Part shown: piece by piece, positions 44,365 to 54,171 of the stretch
How positions within the stretch are numbered: the first letter of the stretch is position 1
Layout: every line of letters begins with the position of its first letter
NCBI GenBank assembly: GCA_009911035.1
Contig: QXWO01000009.1
Location: 62,001-126,000 of the forward strand
DNA length: 64,000 nt
Direction: 5' to 3'
DNA from: Lachnospiraceae bacterium
GTDB lineage: Bacteria; Bacillota; Clostridia; Lachnospirales; Lachnospiraceae
Notes under the pieces: model-generated
What the model was told of the DNA's origin: nothing
What the model saw: the letters and a program-made list of their open reading frames with translations, nothing else
Database searches by the model: none
Position numbers and translations under genes: made by a program

Positions 44365-45735
44365 TTAGAACCCCATCTCCTTTAGCTCCGCAACGATCTG
44401 TACATAGGCTTCAATTACATCAAACCCCTTATAGTCCTCTCTTTTCAAATCAATCATATCCCCGTGGGAAATCCCCCTTCTTCCGCTGCTTGCAAAAGTT
44501 TTCTTAAAGTGTCCCCATTTGGCGGAATCCACCGTCACCAGTCCGTCATTTTTAGGGGCGCCTGTAAAAAACATCAGCAGATTTGGTATACTTAAAAGAT
44601 TGTCGCCAAAGGTATGCTTCACATAGGAGGCATAACTCTGGTAATAAACTTTAGGGGAGTCCGGGTATTTTTCATTGAATTCCTGACAGAACCCGGAGGA
44701 TAACTGTTTGCTGGCATGATAACAGTCAGGGCACGGGTCGCCCAGCCTCTTAAAGGTTCGGTCAAAACCAGAGGCAATAAGGCGGTAAATGCCATCAGGC
44801 AGTTTGTTTAAGATATTTAACAGTTCTGAACCTCTGTGAGGAGTGGAGATGGTGGTCAGGGAGGCCACGCAGTCTTCCATATGCAGGCCCGATATCAGAT
44901 AGCGGGCGTCAAGGCCGCCTTTGGAATGGGCAATGATATTTACTTTTTCACAGTGGTTTTCCTCCAGGATTTTTCTGATATTCTGGCAGATGATGTCAGC
45001 ATTGTCTTCAATGGTTCCCCACGCCTGCTGGTGGCCGTAGTAAACTACGGCGCCGTTGTGCACCAGTTCTTTGGGAATACGCCCCCAGTAATTAAAATAG
45101 CACAGATCCCGGAAGCCGATTCCGTGGAGCATAACGATAGGATATCTGGTGGCACACAGCATGGAGCCGTCCCGCGCTATGCGGTTTTCAAAGCGGCATA
45201 CTTCGGCACTGTACTCTATGGCAGCTCTTTTGCTTAAATATTTCGCACAGAAAAGATGCACTACCGGCATCCATAAAAAGAAAAGGATCAGGATCCTTTT
45301 CCAGACGCCAAGGCTCCTGCACGTAAGCAGGATGCGGATGCACCCGTTTAAAATCAGACCGTAAAAAAATAAAAATGTCAGGATACCGTCGGACAAAATA
45401 TAAAAAATCCCGTTGCCGCTAAGGTCAGATAACGGATAACTATAAAGCTTAAAAATGTAAAAAAGGAACTGGATCAAAACGCCCCAGAAACACAGGCGGA
45501 ATATACGCCGTCCCCCGTTCATGATCTTAAGCCGGGCGGCAGCTTTATTTGACACAAGGATGTCCGGTGAAGCCTGACACCTGTTGGCTTTATCCCTGTA
45601 AGGCATTACGTGCAGGAAGATAAGATTCAGTAGGTAAATGAGAATAAGCGACAAAGACACGGAGATTTTTGCTAACGGGGACAGCACAGCCCCTGCCCAA
45701 TGTAATAGTAAAATAATATGTGGTAAAAAAATCAT
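44365..45735 (-). CDS. Membrane-anchored alpha/beta hydrolase, lipase type
   Basis: 456 residues on the minus strand, AAGGAGG before the ATG. Five or so hydrophobic segments occupy the first ~180 residues; the catalytic domain follows. RYPIVMLHGIGFRD supplies the oxyanion loop, the nucleophile Ser is in NIIAHSKGGLDARYL, and STPHRGSELL follows as in triacylglycerol lipases and PHB depolymerases. The catalytic His is probably in the GISHGDMIDL stretch near the C-terminus. It should hydrolyse an ester outside the cell or at the membrane; substrate unknown. Confidence 0.85.
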   Translation of the reverse strand: MIFLPHIILLLHWAGAVLSPLAKISVSLSLILIYLLNLIFLHVMPYRDKANRCQASPDILVSNKAAARLKIMNGGRRIFRLCFWGVLIQFLFYIFKLYSYPLSDLSGNGIFYILSDGILTFLFFYGLILNGCIRILLTCRSLGVWKRILILFFLWMPVVHLFCAKYLSKRAAIEYSAEVCRFENRIARDGSMLCATRYPIVMLHGIGFRDLCYFNYWGRIPKELVHNGAVVYYGHQQAWGTIEDNADIICQNIRKILEENHCEKVNIIAHSKGGLDARYLISGLHMEDCVASLTTISTPHRGSELLNILNKLPDGIYRLIASGFDRTFKRLGDPCPDCYHASKQLSSGFCQEFNEKYPDSPKVYYQSYASYVKHTFGDNLLSIPNLLMFFTGAPKNDGLVTVDSAKWGHFKKTFASSGRRGISHGDMIDLKREDYKGFDVIEAYVQIVAELKEMGF

Positions 45736-45912
45736 TTCAAAGCCTCCTTCTAACCTCTATTTTAGCACGTTATGTTTCAGATTTCGACCAAAATTTTAAG
45801 TGATTCAGAAAGCCGGTAGCGAAAATTGATTATGGAGACAGGTAACATAATAGATGAATTTATCCCCGATTTATGTTATTGTGTATACATAGGAAGTGCG
45901 GGGAGGAAGAAA

Positions 45913-46497
45913 GTGAAACGGATATTTTTGATAATGACGTGTCTTGTGACGCTGCTGCTGTCAGCCTGCGGCAGGAAAGATGATTATGATGAAATATACA
46001 GACAGGCGGTTATGGAGGATGAAGGGGATGGTACGTTATTTTCACTGATCTATCTGGATGATGATGACATCCCGGAATTGGTGGTTTATAATGGATATCG
46101 TGAACACTATTCCGTTTATACAGTCAGAGACGGGCAACTGTTTTGTATGGTGGATTCCATGACTACAGTAGAAATGGTTTATTTTGAAAGAAGCGGTATC
46201 ATAGCTTCCTTTGCAAGGTGGAATGGGGGCGGTGACGAAGGCGGGTATGGCTGGTGCTATTATCAGACGAACAAAGGCAGCACACTTACAGAAGATGCGG
46301 TGCCTGTGCTGGATTACAGCTATAATGCTGTTTATGATGAGGAGGGGATTTATACAGGCGGGGGCATTACCGCCTATTACTATATGGGCCAGGAGACGGA
46401 CCAGGCTTCTTATGAGGAAAAAATGAACGCACTGGGAATCACAGAAGGCGGTGGAAAAATCTGTCTGGAAAATGCCTTTGGGAAGGAGGAGCTGTAA
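45913..46497 (+). CDS. Predicted lipoprotein of unknown function
   Basis: 194 residues from GTG 45913 (GGGAGGAAG upstream); the frame is open further back but lacks a ribosome site. Signal peptide residues 1-17 with lipobox LLSAC. The mature part is acidic, with FSLIYLDDDDIPELVVYNGY, an Asp-rich loop that resembles calcium-binding FG-GAP-like repeats seen in many short clostridial lipoproteins. No enzyme motif is visible. Confidence 0.75.
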   Translation: MKRIFLIMTCLVTLLLSACGRKDDYDEIYRQAVMEDEGDGTLFSLIYLDDDDIPELVVYNGYREHYSVYTVRDGQLFCMVDSMTTVEMVYFERSGIIASFARWNGGGDEGGYGWCYYQTNKGSTLTEDAVPVLDYSYNAVYDEEGIYTGGGITAYYYMGQETDQASYEEKMNALGITEGGGKICLENAFGKEEL

Positions 46498-46561
46498 GAC
46501 ACTGGACAAGAATCGTCAAATATTCACATGAATGGCAATTCCGCCATAAATCCCCTGCAGG

Positions 46562-46567
46562 TATAAT
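46562..46567 (+). promoter_or_regulatory. Candidate -10 box for the GH94 gene
   Basis: TATAAT about 98 bases before the GH94 start; the matching -35 is poor. Confidence 0.35.
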
Positions 46568-46664
46568 GAAATCATTAAGTATAAAACTATGCCGCAGAAG
46601 TGGTGGGAGACTGCCCGGAGCCGGATTTTGGGCAGGGAAAAGAAAAGAGGAGGGATGATCTGAC

Positions 46665-49055
46665 ATGCAATATGGACATTTTGATGATGCGTGCAGGGAA
46701 TATGTGATTGACAGGGTGGACCTGCCTGCGTCATGGACGAATTATCTTGGGGTGGAAGATACCTGTGTGGTGGTAAATCACACGGCAGGGGGATATATGT
46801 TCTACAAGACACCGGAGTACCACCGGATCACCCGGTTCAGGGGGAATAGCGTTCCCATGGACAGGCCCGGCCACTATGTGTATTTGAGGGACGGTGAAAG
46901 CGGGGATTACTGGAGTATTTCATGGCAGCCTGTGGGGAAGCCCTTAGATGAGGCAAAGTATACCTGCCGCCACGGGCTTTCCTATACGGTATATGAATGT
47001 GAATACAGCGACATTAAGGCAAGCCAGACTTTATGCGTGCCGATTGGGGATTCGCTGGAATTGTGGGATGTTAAGATCAAAAATGAGGGGACAGAGGGCA
47101 GGAAGCTCCAGGTCTTTTCCTACTGTGAGTTTTCTTTCCATCATATCATGATCGATAACCAGAACTTTCAGATGAGTCTGTATTGTGCGGGCAGCAGCTA
47201 TAAGGACGGGATTATCGAGCATGATTTGTTTTATGAGGAATTCGGGTATCAGTATTTTACCATGAGCGAAGACCCCGACGGGTTTGACTGTCTGCGGGAC
47301 AAATTTTTAGGGCTTTACCACACAGAGGACGATCCCCAGGCTGTCATCGGAGGAAAGTGCAGCGGTTCTTTTGAAAAAGGAAATAATCACTGCGGCGCTT
47401 TGCAGAAGGATATCGTCCTTGAACCGGGGCAGGAAAAGCGGATCATCTTTATCCTTGGGGAAGGGAACCGGGAGGCAGGCCGGAGGGCAAGGGAAAAGTA
47501 TTGTGACTTTGGGGCAGTGGATGCTGCCCATGAGAGGCTCCGCAGTTTCTGGAACAGCAAAATAGAAAAGCTGCAGATTTCCACACCTAATCAGGGGATG
47601 AATACGCTGATCAATACGTGGACACTCTATCAGGCTGAGATTAACGTGATGTTTTCACGATTTGCCTCTTTCATAGAAGTGGGAGGCCGCACCGGCCTTG
47701 GCTACCGGGATACAGCTCAGGATGCCATGACGGTGCCTCACTCCAATCCCCAAAAGTGTAAGCAGAGAATCGTGGAGCTTTTGCGGGGACTGGTGTCCCA
47801 GGGCTACGGCCTGCATCTGTTCCAGCCCGAATGGTTTGAGCCGGACGCACAGGTAAAGCCCTTTAAATCCCCTACGGTAATACCGGAGTTTGATAAAAGC
47901 AACATGGTGCACGGGTTAAAGGATGCCTGTTCCGACGATGCCCTGTGGCTGGTTTCGGCCATCACGGAGTATGTAAAGGAGACCGGGGAGACGGAATTTT
48001 TAGACCAGATTCTTACCTATGCAGACGGAGGAGAGGGAACGGTCTATGAGCACATGATCAGAATTCTGGATTTTTCCAATGAGCAGGTAGGCGCCACGGG
48101 GGTCTGCAAAGGCTTACGTGCGGACTGGAATGACTGTCTTAATCTGGGGGGCGGCGAGAGCGCCATGGTTTCTTTTCTCCACTATTGGGCATTGGGAAAT
48201 TTTTTACAGACAGCGGCGTATTTAGGCAGACAGGAAGACGTGGAAAAATATACAGCCATGGCAGAAAAAGTGCGCAAGGTCTGCGATACACAGCTCTGGG
48301 ATGAGAAATGGTTTATCAGAGGGATTACCAGCAAGGGCCGGAAAATCGGGACCATGCAGGATCAGGAGGGCAGGGTTCATTTGGAGTCCAATGCATGGGC
48401 AGTTTTGTCCGGGGCCGCCGGAAAAGAAAAAGGACTACAGGCCATGGACAGCGTAAGGGAGTATCTCTTTACGCCCTATGGAATCATGCTGAACGCTCCT
48501 TCGTACACCGTGCCGGATGACGATATCGGATTTGTTACAAGGGTATATCCGGGAGTGAAGGAAAATGGAGCGATTTTCTCTCACCCCAATCCCTGGGCCT
48601 GGGCGGCGGAGTGCGTGCTGGGCAGGGGAGACAGGGCCATGGAATATTACAATGCGCTCTGCCCTTATTACCAGAACGACAAAATTGAGATCCGGGAAGC
48701 GGAGCCCTATTCCTACTGCCAGTTTGTCATGGGAAAAGACCACACCGCATTTGGGAGGGCAAGACATCCGTTTATGACCGGGACAGGAGGCTGGGCATAT
48801 TTCAGCGCCACCCGCTATATTCTGGGCATCAGACCACAGTTCGACTGCCTGGAGATCAACCCCTGTATTCCTGCCGGGTGGGAAGGCTTTAAGGCAGACA
48901 GGGTATGGAGAGGGGCCACCTTTCATATACAGGTGGAAAATCCCGGTAAAGTTTCCAATGGCGTGAAAGAAATCTGGCTGGACGGTGGAAAAGTGGAGAA
49001 GATTCCTGTGATGGAAAAAGGTTCGGAGCATCAGGTGAAAATCATAATGGGTTAA
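46665..49055 (+). CDS. GH94 disaccharide phosphorylase (cellobiose or chitobiose type)
   Basis: 796 residues. The start GHFDDACREYVIDRVDLPASWTNYLG is the family N-terminus, and RADWNDCLNLGG places the general-acid Asp at residue 490, the same number as in Cellvibrio gilvus cellobiose phosphorylase. Other conserved blocks are RTGLGYRDTAQDAM and GGTGWAYFSATRYILG. It splits a beta-linked disaccharide with phosphate to give a sugar 1-phosphate and a free sugar, in the cytoplasm. There is no signal peptide. Cellobiose and N,N'-diacetylchitobiose enzymes are of similar length, and I cannot decide between them. The phosphohexomutase gene follows directly. Confidence 0.93.
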   Translation: MQYGHFDDACREYVIDRVDLPASWTNYLGVEDTCVVVNHTAGGYMFYKTPEYHRITRFRGNSVPMDRPGHYVYLRDGESGDYWSISWQPVGKPLDEAKYTCRHGLSYTVYECEYSDIKASQTLCVPIGDSLELWDVKIKNEGTEGRKLQVFSYCEFSFHHIMIDNQNFQMSLYCAGSSYKDGIIEHDLFYEEFGYQYFTMSEDPDGFDCLRDKFLGLYHTEDDPQAVIGGKCSGSFEKGNNHCGALQKDIVLEPGQEKRIIFILGEGNREAGRRAREKYCDFGAVDAAHERLRSFWNSKIEKLQISTPNQGMNTLINTWTLYQAEINVMFSRFASFIEVGGRTGLGYRDTAQDAMTVPHSNPQKCKQRIVELLRGLVSQGYGLHLFQPEWFEPDAQVKPFKSPTVIPEFDKSNMVHGLKDACSDDALWLVSAITEYVKETGETEFLDQILTYADGGEGTVYEHMIRILDFSNEQVGATGVCKGLRADWNDCLNLGGGESAMVSFLHYWALGNFLQTAAYLGRQEDVEKYTAMAEKVRKVCDTQLWDEKWFIRGITSKGRKIGTMQDQEGRVHLESNAWAVLSGAAGKEKGLQAMDSVREYLFTPYGIMLNAPSYTVPDDDIGFVTRVYPGVKENGAIFSHPNPWAWAAECVLGRGDRAMEYYNALCPYYQNDKIEIREAEPYSYCQFVMGKDHTAFGRARHPFMTGTGGWAYFSATRYILGIRPQFDCLEINPCIPAGWEGFKADRVWRGATFHIQVENPGKVSNGVKEIWLDGGKVEKIPVMEKGSEHQVKIIMG

Positions 49056-49104
49056 GTATGGGGTAGGGATCAGATTATAAAAATAAGAAAAGAGAGGGTA
49101 AAAG

Positions 49105-50520
49105 ATGATCAAATTTGGTACAGGCGGCTGGAGGGCCGTGATTGGGGACGGGTTTACGAAGGAAAATATACAGATTCTGGCAAGGGCCATTGCGGATAAG
49201 ATGCATGTGGAAGGGGTGGCCGGGAAAGGAATTGTGCTTGGCTATGACAGGCGGTTTCTCTCTAAGGAGGCCATGCAGTGGGCAGGGCAGGTTTTTGCGA
49301 AAGAAGGGATCACCGCTTATCTGGTGAATAAATCGGCGCCTACGCCCCTTATCATGTTTTATGTGATGAAACATGAATTCCCTTACGGCATGATGATCAC
49401 GGCAAGCCACAATCCGGCCATTTACAACGGTATCAAGGTATTTACGGCAGGAGGTCGGGATGCGGATGAAACCCAGACTGCGGAGATTGAAAATTATATA
49501 GAGGACCTGACAGACATTCCGCCGGAGGAGCTGGAATATGAGGAAGCCCTGGCACGGGGGCTGATTCGGGAGATCTATCCCCTCAATGAATACCTGGACA
49601 ATATTATTGCGGCGGTGGATATGGATAAGATCCGGGAAGCAGGGCTCAAAGTGGCCTTAGACCCCATGTACGGGGTCAGCGAGACTTCCTTAAAGACGAT
49701 TCTGCTTACCGCAAGATGCGATGTAGAGACGATTCATGAAAGACACGACACCCTGTTTGGGGGAAAGCTGCCTGCGCCTACCGCCATGACTCTTCGGACC
49801 TTACAGAATTATGTGCTTGACAAAAAATGTGACATTGGCATTGCCACCGACGGCGACGCTGACAGAATCGGCGTGATTGATGATACAGGAAGGTTCCTCC
49901 ATCCAAACGATATCCTTGTGCTGCTTTACTATTATCTGGTCAAGTATAAAGGCTGGACAGGCCCGGTGGTGCGCAATATCTGCACGACCCATATGCTGGA
50001 TAAGGTGGCGGAGAGATTCGGTGAGAAATGCTATGAGGTCCCGGTGGGATTCAAGCACATTTCCGCCAGAATGTATGCCACAAACGCCGTGATCGGCGGG
50101 GAATCTTCCGGCGGCCTTACGGTCCGCGGACACATCAAAGGCAAAGACGGCATTTATGCGGCGGCCCTTTTAGTGGAGATGATTGCCGTTACAGGGAAAA
50201 AACTGTCGGAGATCGTAAAAGATATTGAAAAAGAATGCGGTTCCATATTCATGGAAGAGAGGGACTACAAATTTAATCAGGAAAAAAAGAACAGTATACA
50301 TAAAATATTGCTGGAGGAAAAGAAACTGCCCTGTCTGCCTTTTGCAATTGCAGATGTGTCTTATTTAGACGGCAGTAAAGTATATTTTGAGAACGGCGGC
50401 TGGGTGACTGCCAGATTCTCAGGTACGGAACCGCTTCTTAGAATCTTTTGTGAGATGCCTGCAAAGGATGAAGCGGTCAGGGTATGTGGGATATATGAAG
50501 ACTTTCTGGGACTTAAGTAG
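49105..50520 (+). CDS. Alpha-D-phosphohexomutase (phosphoglucomutase/phosphomannomutase)
   Basis: 471 residues. Active-site Ser near residue 100 in ITASHNPAIYNG; Mg-binding DGDADRIG near 252; sugar-binding GGESSGGL near 333; phosphate-binding RFSGTEPLLRIF near 440. It turns a hexose 1-phosphate to the 6-phosphate. Placed 49 bases after the GH94 phosphorylase, it would channel the product to glycolysis. The family is broad, so the preferred sugar is open. Confidence 0.93.
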   Translation: MIKFGTGGWRAVIGDGFTKENIQILARAIADKMHVEGVAGKGIVLGYDRRFLSKEAMQWAGQVFAKEGITAYLVNKSAPTPLIMFYVMKHEFPYGMMITASHNPAIYNGIKVFTAGGRDADETQTAEIENYIEDLTDIPPEELEYEEALARGLIREIYPLNEYLDNIIAAVDMDKIREAGLKVALDPMYGVSETSLKTILLTARCDVETIHERHDTLFGGKLPAPTAMTLRTLQNYVLDKKCDIGIATDGDADRIGVIDDTGRFLHPNDILVLLYYYLVKYKGWTGPVVRNICTTHMLDKVAERFGEKCYEVPVGFKHISARMYATNAVIGGESSGGLTVRGHIKGKDGIYAAALLVEMIAVTGKKLSEIVKDIEKECGSIFMEERDYKFNQEKKNSIHKILLEEKKLPCLPFAIADVSYLDGSKVYFENGGWVTARFSGTEPLLRIFCEMPAKDEAVRVCGIYEDFLGLK

Positions 50521-50660
50521 GCAGTCAGCCTGCAGGAGAACAAAGCCCATAGGCAGTTTTAACACAGCAGACTTACCGTGGCAGGTTTGATACGGCAGTT
50601 TTGGCGAAGCCTGTCTGCCGCAGCAGATTTAAGCCACAGGGACAGATGCAGGTGTAACTG

Positions 50661-50695
50661 ACAGGCAGGAATTGCGTAAGGTGATTCCTGCCTGT
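50661..50695 (+). terminator. Hairpin after the GH94-mutase pair
   Basis: ACAGGCAGGAAT and ATTCCTGCCTGT form a perfect 12-bp stem with an 11-base loop. The T-run is poor. The next stem-loop repeat copy starts 6 bases further on. Confidence 0.75.
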
Positions 50696-50700
50696 TATAC

Positions 50701-50739
50701 TTACAATAAACTGTCCCGGGAAGGGCGGCAGCGTTTGTC
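50701..50739 (+). repeat. Dispersed stem-loop repeat, copy D
   Basis: Starts TTACAATAAACTGTCCCGGG and ends GGCAGCGTTTGTC; 32 of 39 bases match copy A. It directly follows the hairpin of the preceding operon. Confidence 0.75.
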
Positions 50740-50801
50740 AGAAGCTGTCCAAAGAAGCATTTGGATCCGAACAGCACAAGGAGCAGACAGGAGGCAGAAG
50801 G

Positions 50802-52538
50802 ATGAAAAAGAGACGGCAGTTAAAATGGAGTATGATCACAATACTGGCGGTGGGCTGGTTTATGCCGCTGGTGATCCTGTCAGTGATCATCTTTTGTATT
50901 GTGGAAAACCAGATCAACCGCCAGTTGGAGAAAACCATTGTGGCTTCTGCAGACAGGGTGGTGGAGATTTGCCAGATGCGCATCAATGATGTGATTGTGG
51001 CATCCAAGCTTTCTTCTTATCTGCCTGTGGTCAGGAGCAGTTACAACAGTTATCTGGAAAGCAGGGATGAAGGAAAGCTGAAACAGGAGGTGGAGATCTT
51101 CATGTCCCAGCAGTACCGCTATAACTCCTGTATAAATATGACAGCTCTTTACTTCACCAGCCAGCCGGAGAAGATGTATTATTGTTACAGCAATAATAAT
51201 ATGGTTACTTATGCGGCAGTAAAAGCTTATGAACAAAATGCCATAGAGTCTGTGCAGGCGAAGGCGCCGGAGCTGGACACGGACATTGCTTTTATGAATA
51301 TAGGAGGACGGGTCTATCTGGTCAGAAATATCATGGACAGTAAGTTCCATGCTTACGCGGTGATTGTCATGGAACTGAATATGGAAAAAATCCTGGAGGG
51401 GCTTGACGGAATATGGGCTTATAAGGCCGGGGATGTATTTGTGGACGGCATATCCATGCTGAACCTGTATGATTCAGACCCTTGCGCAGGGGATTTTCCC
51501 CAGCGGATCATGGAGCACAGCTATTACGAGAGAAATGTTTCGGAAGCTTATGTATACAAAAAGGTGGAGAACAGCCGTCACTGTTTTTCTTATATTGTGC
51601 TGTTAGACTCATCTGCAATCATCAATGAGATGGCCACCATCAAGTATGTGTTTTATCTGCTGTTAGTTTTCATGATCCCCCTTATCATGGTCATCTTCTG
51701 GTTTTTCCATAAGCGGGTGAATATGCCCATAAAGGTTCTGCGGCAGGCTTATAAGGAGATTGAAAAGGAAAATTACGGCTATCAGACTGACGTAGGAGAC
51801 CGGGACGAGGAATTTTACGATTTGGGAAATGCCTTTAACAGCATGTCCAGCACTCTGAAATACCAGTTTGAAAAGAACTATCTTGAGGAACTGGCCCTGC
51901 GGGATGCCAGCATTATGGCACTCCAGTCCCAGATCAATCCCCACTTTTTAAATAATACCCTGGAGATCATCAACTGGGAATCCAGGCTGACGGGCAATTA
52001 CAAGGTCAGCAATATGATAGGTGCCCTGTCCACCATGCTGGAGGCCACCATGAACAGGAAAAAGGAACAGTTGATCCCGCTGGCGGAGGAATTAAGCTAT
52101 GTGGAGTCTTATCTTTATATCATTGCCCAGCGGTACGGGGATAATTTTCAGGTGGAAAAGAAGATAGACGAAAGTCTCCTGCACATCAAAGTCCCCAGGC
52201 TGATTATCCAGCCGATCATTGAAAATGCAGTGGAACACGGCATGGATATCAGGAAGAAAGGAAAGGTAAAGATAACGATCCGCCAAGAGGAAGGAATGCT
52301 TTTTATAGAAGTGACCGACAACGGGGTGCTGACTAAGGAGACCAAGAAAAGGATAGACAGTCTTCTCTATACAGAGAGCACAACAGAAACAACGTCTTTA
52401 AGCCTTGGTATCCGCAATGTTAATAAAAGGCTGAAGATCATTTATGGACCGGAGTGCGGTCTTACCATCAAAAGTAACAATGAAATGCATACGGTAAGTA
52501 CAATAATGATCAAAATAGACAATACAGGTGAGCAATAA
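50802..52538 (+). CDS. YesM-type sensor histidine kinase
   Basis: 578 residues, GGAGGCAGAAGG before the ATG. Membrane segments at about 10-32 and 280-303 flank a ~245-residue external sensor domain. A HAMP region (about 305-360) leads to the His_kinase box with LQSQINPHFLNNTLEIINW (His near 384), and the ATPase has IIENAVEHGMDIRKKG and LGIRNVNKRL. YesM kinases pair with AraC-type regulators, here the gene at 55962, with the ABC transporter between them. It probably senses an oligosaccharide outside the cell. Confidence 0.94.
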   Translation: MKKRRQLKWSMITILAVGWFMPLVILSVIIFCIVENQINRQLEKTIVASADRVVEICQMRINDVIVASKLSSYLPVVRSSYNSYLESRDEGKLKQEVEIFMSQQYRYNSCINMTALYFTSQPEKMYYCYSNNNMVTYAAVKAYEQNAIESVQAKAPELDTDIAFMNIGGRVYLVRNIMDSKFHAYAVIVMELNMEKILEGLDGIWAYKAGDVFVDGISMLNLYDSDPCAGDFPQRIMEHSYYERNVSEAYVYKKVENSRHCFSYIVLLDSSAIINEMATIKYVFYLLLVFMIPLIMVIFWFFHKRVNMPIKVLRQAYKEIEKENYGYQTDVGDRDEEFYDLGNAFNSMSSTLKYQFEKNYLEELALRDASIMALQSQINPHFLNNTLEIINWESRLTGNYKVSNMIGALSTMLEATMNRKKEQLIPLAEELSYVESYLYIIAQRYGDNFQVEKKIDESLLHIKVPRLIIQPIIENAVEHGMDIRKKGKVKITIRQEEGMLFIEVTDNGVLTKETKKRIDSLLYTESTTETTSLSLGIRNVNKRLKIIYGPECGLTIKSNNEMHTVSTIMIKIDNTGEQ

Positions 52539-52643
52539 AAGACAAATAATCACAAGTCTAATCATTAACCTTTGGGCCTGGATATTATATGATTAGTTCA
52601 GATGAAACACACACTTAAAATAAAATCCAGGGAGGAATAAAGA

Positions 52644-54023
52644 ATGAAGAGACGAATTTTATCACTTATTTTGGCATCTGCCATGGTATTTTCTTTAGCG
52701 GCATGCGGCAGTAAAGACACAGGTTCCGCCAGCGAACCGGCAGCAAAAACAGAATCAGGGGAAACGGCGCCAGAGCAGGATAAAGCTAAAACGGTGGAAT
52801 TAAATGTCACTACCACCTTTGCAGGTGAGGACACCAATGCCCAGAACTTTAAGAGCGCGGTAGACGCATGGTGCGAAAAGACGGGCAACACAGTAGCCGA
52901 CGCATCGGCAACCTCAGACGAGACTTTTAAGACAAGAGTCATCACAGACTTTGAGACAGGCTCGGAGCCGGATGTACTGTTCTTCTTTAATGGAGCCGAT
53001 GCCAACAGCTTTATCGAGGCAGGAAAGGTAGTTTCCATTGACGATATCCGGGCGGAATATTCCGACTATGCAGGGAACATGAATGATGATCTGATTACCG
53101 ATTCACTGGTGGACGGAAAGAAATATGCCGTGCCTGTAAACGGATTCTGGGAAGCAATGTTTGTCAACACGGAAATCTTAGAGGCGGCAGGCGTGGCAGT
53201 TCCCGGTACAGATTATACATGGGACCAGTTTAAAGAAGACTGCCAGAAAATCAAAGATGCAGGCTATGCGCCTATCGCATGTGCGCTTGGTAATATCCCT
53301 CATTATTGGTGGGAGTTTGCAATCTTTAACCATACGGGCCCTGAAAAACACCTGAACATCCCCGAAGCAGTGGACAGCGATCAGGGGGCAGCATGGGTAG
53401 CAGGTATGGAAGACATCAAAGAACTGTATGAAGCAGGATTTTTCCCGGAAAACACTTTGTCAGCAACAGACGACGAGACTTTTGCAATGTTTACGGAAGG
53501 CAAAGCAGCGTTTCTGATTGACGGTTCCTGGAAGGTAGGCGGCATTGTGAATGCATGTCAGTCCGACCCGGAAGACGCTTCCACACTGGATACAGAGAAA
53601 CTTGCCAAATTTGACGTTACCTATATTCCCGGAGCGGGCGACAGAAAGGCAACAGACTTGATCGGCGGCCTTTCCATGGGATACTATATCACTGCAAAAG
53701 CGTGGGAAGATCCTGACAAGAAAGCGGCGGCAGTTGACTTTGTTACATACATGACATCCGATGAAATCGTTCCTGTATTTTCACAGCACACGGCATCTGC
53801 ACTTAAGAATGCGCCGGAAGTAGACGAATCTGTTTTCAATCCTTTACAAGTAAAAGCAATGGCAATGATGTCAGGCGTTACTTCCTTAACAGGAGCAGTA
53901 CAGGATATTTTCCAGGGCGACTGCCGGGTTTCCACCTTTGACGGCATGCCTGAAATCGTGACCGGAAAAGTGTCAGCAGCAGACGCAGTGGCAGAAGGAC
54001 TTGAAGCGTACCATGCACAGTAA
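52644..54023 (+). CDS. Family 1 carbohydrate-binding lipoprotein of an ABC transporter
   Basis: 459 residues. Signal peptide with lipobox SLAAC (Cys near 21), then a Ser/Ala/Glu-rich linker and a family 1 solute-binding fold (GSEPDVLFFFNGADANSF, YAVPVNGFWEAMFVNTEIL, FTEGKAAFLIDGSWKVGG). Anchored outside the membrane, it delivers sugar to the two permeases that follow. AGGGAGGAATAAAG precedes the ATG. It lies between the kinase and regulator that should control it. Confidence 0.94.
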   Translation: MKRRILSLILASAMVFSLAACGSKDTGSASEPAAKTESGETAPEQDKAKTVELNVTTTFAGEDTNAQNFKSAVDAWCEKTGNTVADASATSDETFKTRVITDFETGSEPDVLFFFNGADANSFIEAGKVVSIDDIRAEYSDYAGNMNDDLITDSLVDGKKYAVPVNGFWEAMFVNTEILEAAGVAVPGTDYTWDQFKEDCQKIKDAGYAPIACALGNIPHYWWEFAIFNHTGPEKHLNIPEAVDSDQGAAWVAGMEDIKELYEAGFFPENTLSATDDETFAMFTEGKAAFLIDGSWKVGGIVNACQSDPEDASTLDTEKLAKFDVTYIPGAGDRKATDLIGGLSMGYYITAKAWEDPDKKAAAVDFVTYMTSDEIVPVFSQHTASALKNAPEVDESVFNPLQVKAMAMMSGVTSLTGAVQDIFQGDCRVSTFDGMPEIVTGKVSAADAVAEGLEAYHAQ

Positions 54024-54121
54024 TTGCACAGTAATGGAGCAGTACAGCCGTCGGATTCACAGATATGCAAAAGTAAGAATCCGGGACATGAATGTACTGA
54101 TGAATTAAAATAGGAAAAGGC

Positions 54122-54147
54122 GGGCCGGAGGCTTATGTTTCCGGCCC
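54122..54147 (+). terminator. Attenuator-like hairpin between binding protein and permease
   Basis: GGGCCGGA and TCCGGCCC form an 8-bp stem, followed by TGTTGTT rather than a solid T-run. This position is typical for partial termination or mRNA protection, which would give more binding protein than permease. Confidence 0.65.
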
Positions 54148-54171
54148 TGTTGTTAAAGAAGGGTGACGATT